Shown: positions 26,136 through 28,636 of the stretch, piece by piece
Layout of the letters: each line of letters opens with the position of its first letter
How positions within the stretch are numbered: the first letter of the stretch is position 1
NCBI GenBank assembly: GCA_963645405.1
Contig: CAVISR010000029.1
Span: forward strand, 1 to 28,636
DNA length: 28,636 nucleotides
Direction of reading: 5' to 3'
Source of the DNA: Colivivens sp963645405
Lineage (GTDB): Bacteria > Bacteroidota > Bacteroidia > Bacteroidales > Bacteroidaceae
Notes under the pieces: model-generated
What the model was told of the DNA's origin: nothing
The model's database searches: none
The model's input: the letters and a program-made list of their open reading frames with translations, nothing else
Program-made: the position numbers and the translations under genes

Positions 26136-26993
26136 TCAACAGCCATACTCCTGCTCCATTGTCCCGACAAACAGGGTATCATCACTGAAATCACGAAGTT
26201 CATCACCGACAACAACGGCAATGTGGTCTATCTCGACCAGTACGTCGACCACATCGAAGAACATTTCTTCATGCGTGTGGAATGGACTCTCGACAACTTC
26301 CTCATCCCGGCAGAGAAAATTGAGGATATACTCACAACCCTCTACGTGCAGCGCTACGATATGCAGTTCAACCTCTATTTCGGCAACACCCGTCCGCGCA
26401 TGGCACTCTTCGTATCGAAGCTCAACCACTGTCTCTACGACCTCTTGGCACGTTACCAGGCAGGCGAACTCAATGTCGACATTCCCTGCATCGTGTCCAA
26501 TCATGAAGACCTGCGTCCTGTCGCCGAGCAGTTCGGCATTCCCTACTATGTGTGGCAGATATCCAAGGACTGGTCCAACAAACGTGAAGTGGAAACCGCA
26601 GAGATGGAACTGCTGAAAGAGATGAAAATCAATTTCATAGTACTTGCACGTTACATGCAAATCATCTCCGACGACATGATCAAGGCTTATCCGAACAAAA
26701 TCATCAACATCCACCATTCCTTCCTCCCGGCCTTCATCGGTGCCCGTCCTTACCACCAGGCATACCAGCGCGGAGTGAAGATTATCGGAGCCACAAGCCA
26801 CTACGTGACAGCCGAGCTTGATGCCGGACCAATCATCGAGCAAGATGTCGTCCGCATCACCCACAAAGACACGCCCGAAACCCTCGTCGAGAAAGGCAAA
26901 GACCTCGAGAAGATTGTGCTCTCACGCGCAGTAAAGAAACACGTAGAGCGCAAAATCCTTACCTACAAGAACAAAACCATCATCTTCAGCTGA
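26130..26993 (+). CDS. purU: Formyltetrahydrofolate deformylase
   Basis: This 287-aa cytoplasmic enzyme hydrolyses 10-formyl-tetrahydrofolate to formate and tetrahydrofolate, balancing one-carbon pools and feeding formate to purine synthesis. An ACT domain occupies about residues 1-80 (LHCPDKQGIITEITKFI). The formyltransferase-fold domain (about 90-280) has IPCIVSNHEDLRPVAEQFGIPY, INFIVLARYMQII and NIHHSFLPAFIGARPYHQA, with catalytic Asn193 and His195, then HYVTAELDAGPIIEQ with Asp231. The length is normal. It is the last protein gene of the rightward block. Confidence 0.95.
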   Translation: MKSTAILLLHCPDKQGIITEITKFITDNNGNVVYLDQYVDHIEEHFFMRVEWTLDNFLIPAEKIEDILTTLYVQRYDMQFNLYFGNTRPRMALFVSKLNHCLYDLLARYQAGELNVDIPCIVSNHEDLRPVAEQFGIPYYVWQISKDWSNKREVETAEMELLKEMKINFIVLARYMQIISDDMIKAYPNKIINIHHSFLPAFIGARPYHQAYQRGVKIIGATSHYVTAELDAGPIIEQDVVRITHKDTPETLVEKGKDLEKIVLSRAVKKHVERKILTYKNKTIIFS

Positions 26994-27011
26994 CAAGGAC
27001 AGGGAAGGAAA

Positions 27012-27200
27012 TAGGAGCTAATATAGGAGCTAACCGAAAACTCTCCAGGAGAAAATTTCGTCCGGATGGGGCGAGCGAATGCGAGCTAGGAGCTAGCCCT
27101 CTCCGAGGGCGTTAAAGCGAGTGCGGGTTCGTGGGTTGTAAAACATTAGCGAACTTGCGTTCGAACGACGATTTTTGCGAGTGAAGGCTCGAACTGCTAA
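27012..27200 (+). repeat. REP-like element and satellites after purU
   Basis: Two tandem TAGGAGCTAA copies (about 27012 and 27025) precede a full core, GGAG-CTA-GCCCT-CTCCG-AGGGC, at 27089-27110. After it come GTTAAAGCGAGTGCGGG (27111-27127), GTGGGTTGTAAAACA and TCGAACGACGATTTTTGCGA (27161-27180). All these recur near 28.1-28.3 kb. GTCCGGATGG (27059-27069) recurs as ATCCGGACGG at 28058 and 28381. This gap (26994-27364) holds no gene. Confidence 0.85.
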
Positions 27201-27263
27201 TACAAAACTCCAACCTTTTCCCCGTCAGCGTAATAATTCTGCTTGCAGATTTGATAACAAAAA

Positions 27264-27289
27264 CCGCGTATATACCCTAAAATACGCGG
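27264..27289 (-). terminator. Hairpin CCGCGTAT/ATACGCGG
   Basis: Perfect 8-bp arms at 27264-27271 and 27282-27289. On the minus strand the stem is followed by TTTTTGTT, a terminator-like tract; on the plus strand the T-run is poor. It could shield the tRNA promoter from, or end, antisense transcription arriving from the right. Confidence 0.5.
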
Positions 27290-27338
27290 CTTTCGAAAAA
27301 AGTTGACGTCAAATGCCCACCATTACCAATTATTTTAC

Positions 27339-27346
27339 TACCTTTG
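27339..27346 (+). promoter_or_regulatory. -7 box of tRNA-Leu
   Basis: TACCTTTG matches TAnnTTTG, 18 nt upstream of the mature tRNA 5' end. Confidence 0.65.
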
Positions 27347-27364
27347 CAGTTGCAATCATAGGCT

Positions 27365-27448
27365 GCCGAAATGGTGGAATGGTAGACACGAGGGACTTAA
27401 AATCCCTTGGCCATAACGGCTGTGTGGGTTCGAGTCCCACTTTCGGTA
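27365..27448 (+). tRNA. tRNA-Leu(UAA)
   Basis: The acceptor arm GCCGAAA pairs with TTTCGGT (first pair G-U), followed by discriminator A. CCA is not encoded. The anticodon arm is AGGGA-CTTAAAA-TCCCT, giving anticodon TAA (reads UUA). The D-arm starts TGGTGGAATGGTAGACACG. The long class II variable arm is near TGGCCATAACGGCTG, and the T-arm is GTGGG-TTCGAGT-CCCAC. The length of 84 nt fits a leucine tRNA. Confidence 0.96.
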
Positions 27449-27476
27449 CATATTATTCGCAAAACCTTTATTTAGC

Positions 27477-27517
27477 GCAGTAGTACTTGCCCCCAAAAGC
27501 AGGTACTATTGCTTTTT
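27477..27517 (+). terminator. Terminator of tRNA-Leu
   Basis: GCAGTAGTACTTGC (27477-27490) pairs along all 14 positions, with two G-U pairs, to GCAGGTACTATTGC (27499-27512). TTTTTATTT follows directly. Confidence 0.85.
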
Positions 27518-27519
27518 AT

Positions 27520-27582
27520 TTGAGGCTTCATTTCAGAAGGTTGAGGCTGCATTTCCGCAAGTTGGGACCTCATTTCTGTAAG
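27520..27582 (+). repeat. Three 21-nt tandem repeats
   Basis: The units 27520-27540, 27541-27561 and 27562-27582 share TTGAGGCTKCATTTC at their start and AAG or AGG at their end. Read on the minus strand they would give heptads (TEMRSQL, AEMQPQP, SEMKPQI). The surrounding frame has no start signal or family likeness, so I treat them as non-coding. Confidence 0.75.
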
Positions 27583-27621
27583 TCCGGGGATGGAAGCCTT
27601 GATAAGCATGTTCAAGAATAT

Positions 27622-27697
27622 GCATTTTGTTTCGGCAAGTCTGGGCTTGTGCAATTTGTCTCCGCAAGTCTGGACTTATGCATTTTTGTTCCCGTAG
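27622..27697 (+). repeat. 29-nt tandem repeats (two and a half copies)
   Basis: GCATTTTGTTTCGGCAAGTC (unit from 27622), GCAATTTGTCTCCGCAAGTC (from 27651) and a partial GCATTTTTGTTCCCG (from 27680). The 29-nt period is not a multiple of three, which argues against coding. The share of CGCAAGT with the 21-nt repeats suggests a common origin. Confidence 0.75.
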
Positions 27698-27895
27698 TTC
27701 CGTAAAAAACCGACAGGTTCGTCTCCGGAAATAGTCCTGAAATCGAAGCTTTTGCCCCGAACTTGAGTGTTTTGAAGAGTAAACCCCGTGAATTGGCAGT
27801 TGAAGTCCCCTTGCAATTGTCCGAATCTGTTCTTTCAAGGCGCTTGATTGATGATTTTGAACGGAGTGTTAAATTCGAGAGGTCTCATTTGCCTT

Positions 27896-27934
27896 CACTG
27901 CAAATTCAGTCGCAATTGCGACTGTTTTGCAGTG
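27896..27934. repeat. 39-nt extended palindrome
   Basis: The outer arms CACTGCAAA (27896-27904) and TTTGCAGTG (27926-27934) flank a perfect 18-bp palindrome CAGTCGCAATTGCGACTG (27907-27924). It has no T-run after it. Nothing else is recognised between 27700 and 28055. Confidence 0.8.
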
Positions 27935-28057
27935 GAGATGCAGAATCTTAACTTGCATCTTTGTCTTTTCGCCTTTCCGCACGCTGTATATCATCACGCT
28001 CTATATAATAAGGTGTAGGGGAATTTCTTCCACGTACATCCTCAGGGAGAGGTTTCT

Positions 28058-28456
28058 ATCCGGACGGCATAGGAGCTAGCCCTCTCCGAGGGCGTTAAAG
28101 CAAGCGTGGGAATTAGCGCGTAGCAAATATAGCGAGCTGGCTCTCGAGCGTTATCGCCGACGCTTTCGGAGAAAGCTGGCTCCTACATGGCGAGCGTAGG
28201 CTCGAACGACGATATTTGCGAATTGCGCTCGAGCGCAATCGCAATAGGAGCTAGCTCTCTCCGAGAGCGTTAAAGCGTGTGCGGGAACGTGGGCTGTAAA
28301 ACAAATGCGAGCTGCGCTCGAACGTCAACGTCTACGCCGTCGGAGACGGCTGACTCCTAATTGCGCAATTCAACGCTCCCATCCGGACGGCTAACACAAA
28401 ACATAAAACCCAACACATTATTGCTGACTCCTACATAGCGAACGCTGTTCGAACGT
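28058..28456. repeat. Cluster of REP-like palindromes in both orientations
   Basis: Cores: + 28072-28093 (stem GCCCT/AGGGC), - 28162-28183 (GCTTT/AAAGC), + 28247-28268 (GCTCT/AGAGC), - 28336-28357 (GCCGT/ACGGC), and a 3'-truncated minus copy with GGAG at 28438-28441. All full cores keep GGAG, a 3-nt spacer and the loop CTCCG. Accessory modules recur between them: TCGAACGACGATATTTGCGA (28202-28221), GTTAAAGC, TGTAAAACA, and the perfect palindrome ATTGCGCTCGAGCGCAAT (28222-28239). The arrangement resembles a BIME mosaic. Confidence 0.88.
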
Positions 28457-28636
28457 GTTGTGTAGCCTATTTTCGGGAATATAAACCCGTCGTCCTTCGT
28501 GCCTTTCGCTTACGAGGAAGTTGCACAATGCAGATAAAACGTCCTCTGCCTGTATACTGTGTGGGTGTTTGCCACGTGACGTACATTCAAGTAGTCCAGA
28601 CTTCTCTTGCACCTTGAGAGTAGGCAGGGATGCTCG
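28418..28636 (-). CDS. Possible 3' end of an unidentified gene (partial)
   Basis: A minus-strand frame is open from the window edge to a stop at 28418, about 72 codons. The middle has protein-like composition (QAEDVLSALCNFLVSERHEG, RRVYIPENRL). I do not recognise a family, and the last residues run into the REP-like truncated copy at 28438. It may be a real gene end, a decayed gene, or chance. Confidence 0.25.
   Translation of the reverse strand, partial: RASLPTLKVQEKSGLLECTSRGKHPHSIQAEDVLSALCNFLVSERHEGRRVYIPENRLHNTFEQRSLCRSQQ

Noticed and set aside
27365..27448. Integration site (att) at the tRNA 3' end
   Set aside because: No repeat of the tRNA 3' end occurs in the following 1.2 kb and no integrase is present.
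27487..27705. Plus and minus frames over the post-tRNA repeats
   Set aside because: The 29-nt period breaks any shared reading frame. The heptads seen on the minus strand follow from the 21-nt repeat.
27763..27951. 62-codon plus frame
   Set aside because: It needs a TTG start, ends inside the palindrome and has no recognisable domain.

Overview
The window looks like a piece of a Bacteroidales chromosome, most likely Prevotella or a close relative. The evidence is: TAnnTTTG-type -7 promoter boxes (4303-4310, 4356-4363, 16483-16490, 17076-17083, 27339-27346); start sites without clear Shine-Dalgarno sequences; a type IX secretion tail on a polysaccharide lyase; a Fibrobacter-succinogenes-major-paralogue (FISUMP) lectin-like domain; a dockerin-type tail; and a linked ruvX-def-TPR set. 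Family names come from reading motifs. No database search was run.

Layout. 1-415: the 3' end of a FISUMP-domain surface protein. 416-894: terminators and two tandem hairpins. 895-3333 (-): a secreted putative zincin with a dockerin-like tail. 3411-4274 (-): a YhaM-like OB/HD 3'-5' exoribonuclease. Divergent from it, 4400-7366 (+) encodes a large receiver-like plus PEP-synthase ATP-grasp protein, followed by ribF and a degenerate methyltransferase-like gene (8383-8976). Convergent to these, 9098-16449 (-) is a two-gene pectin (rhamnogalacturonan-I) operon: a PL11 lyase carrying passenger-type beta repeats and a T9SS tail, overlapping by ATGA a GH2 glycosidase. 17195-22984 (+) is a three-gene RND efflux operon (adaptor, pump, TolC-like). 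It is followed on the same strand by ruvX, def, a TPR lipid/envelope-type protein and purU. The last 1.6 kb holds tRNA-Leu(UAA) with its own promoter and terminator, short tandem repeats, a long palindrome and a dense cluster of REP-like palindromes.

Two genome-level patterns stand out beyond the genes. First, at least six copies of a REP-like element occur at 16.87 kb, 27.09 kb and 28.07-28.36 kb, in both orientations. Each has a GGAG tetranucleotide, a 3-nt spacer, then a 5-bp stem closing a YTCCG loop. The stem sequence differs between copies but pairing is kept in every one. Second, most spacers between co-directional genes are built of 15-27 bp degenerate tandem duplications that include the upstream stop codon and/or resemble the start region of the downstream gene. 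In two cases (4400-7366/ribF and RND/TolC) the first copy still carries an ATGA that looks like an ancestral stop-start overlap. In-frame tandem duplications of 15-27 bp also occur inside coding regions (the FISUMP protein, the 197-aa protein, the TPR linker, the adaptor N-terminus). This points to a genome prone to short tandem duplication.
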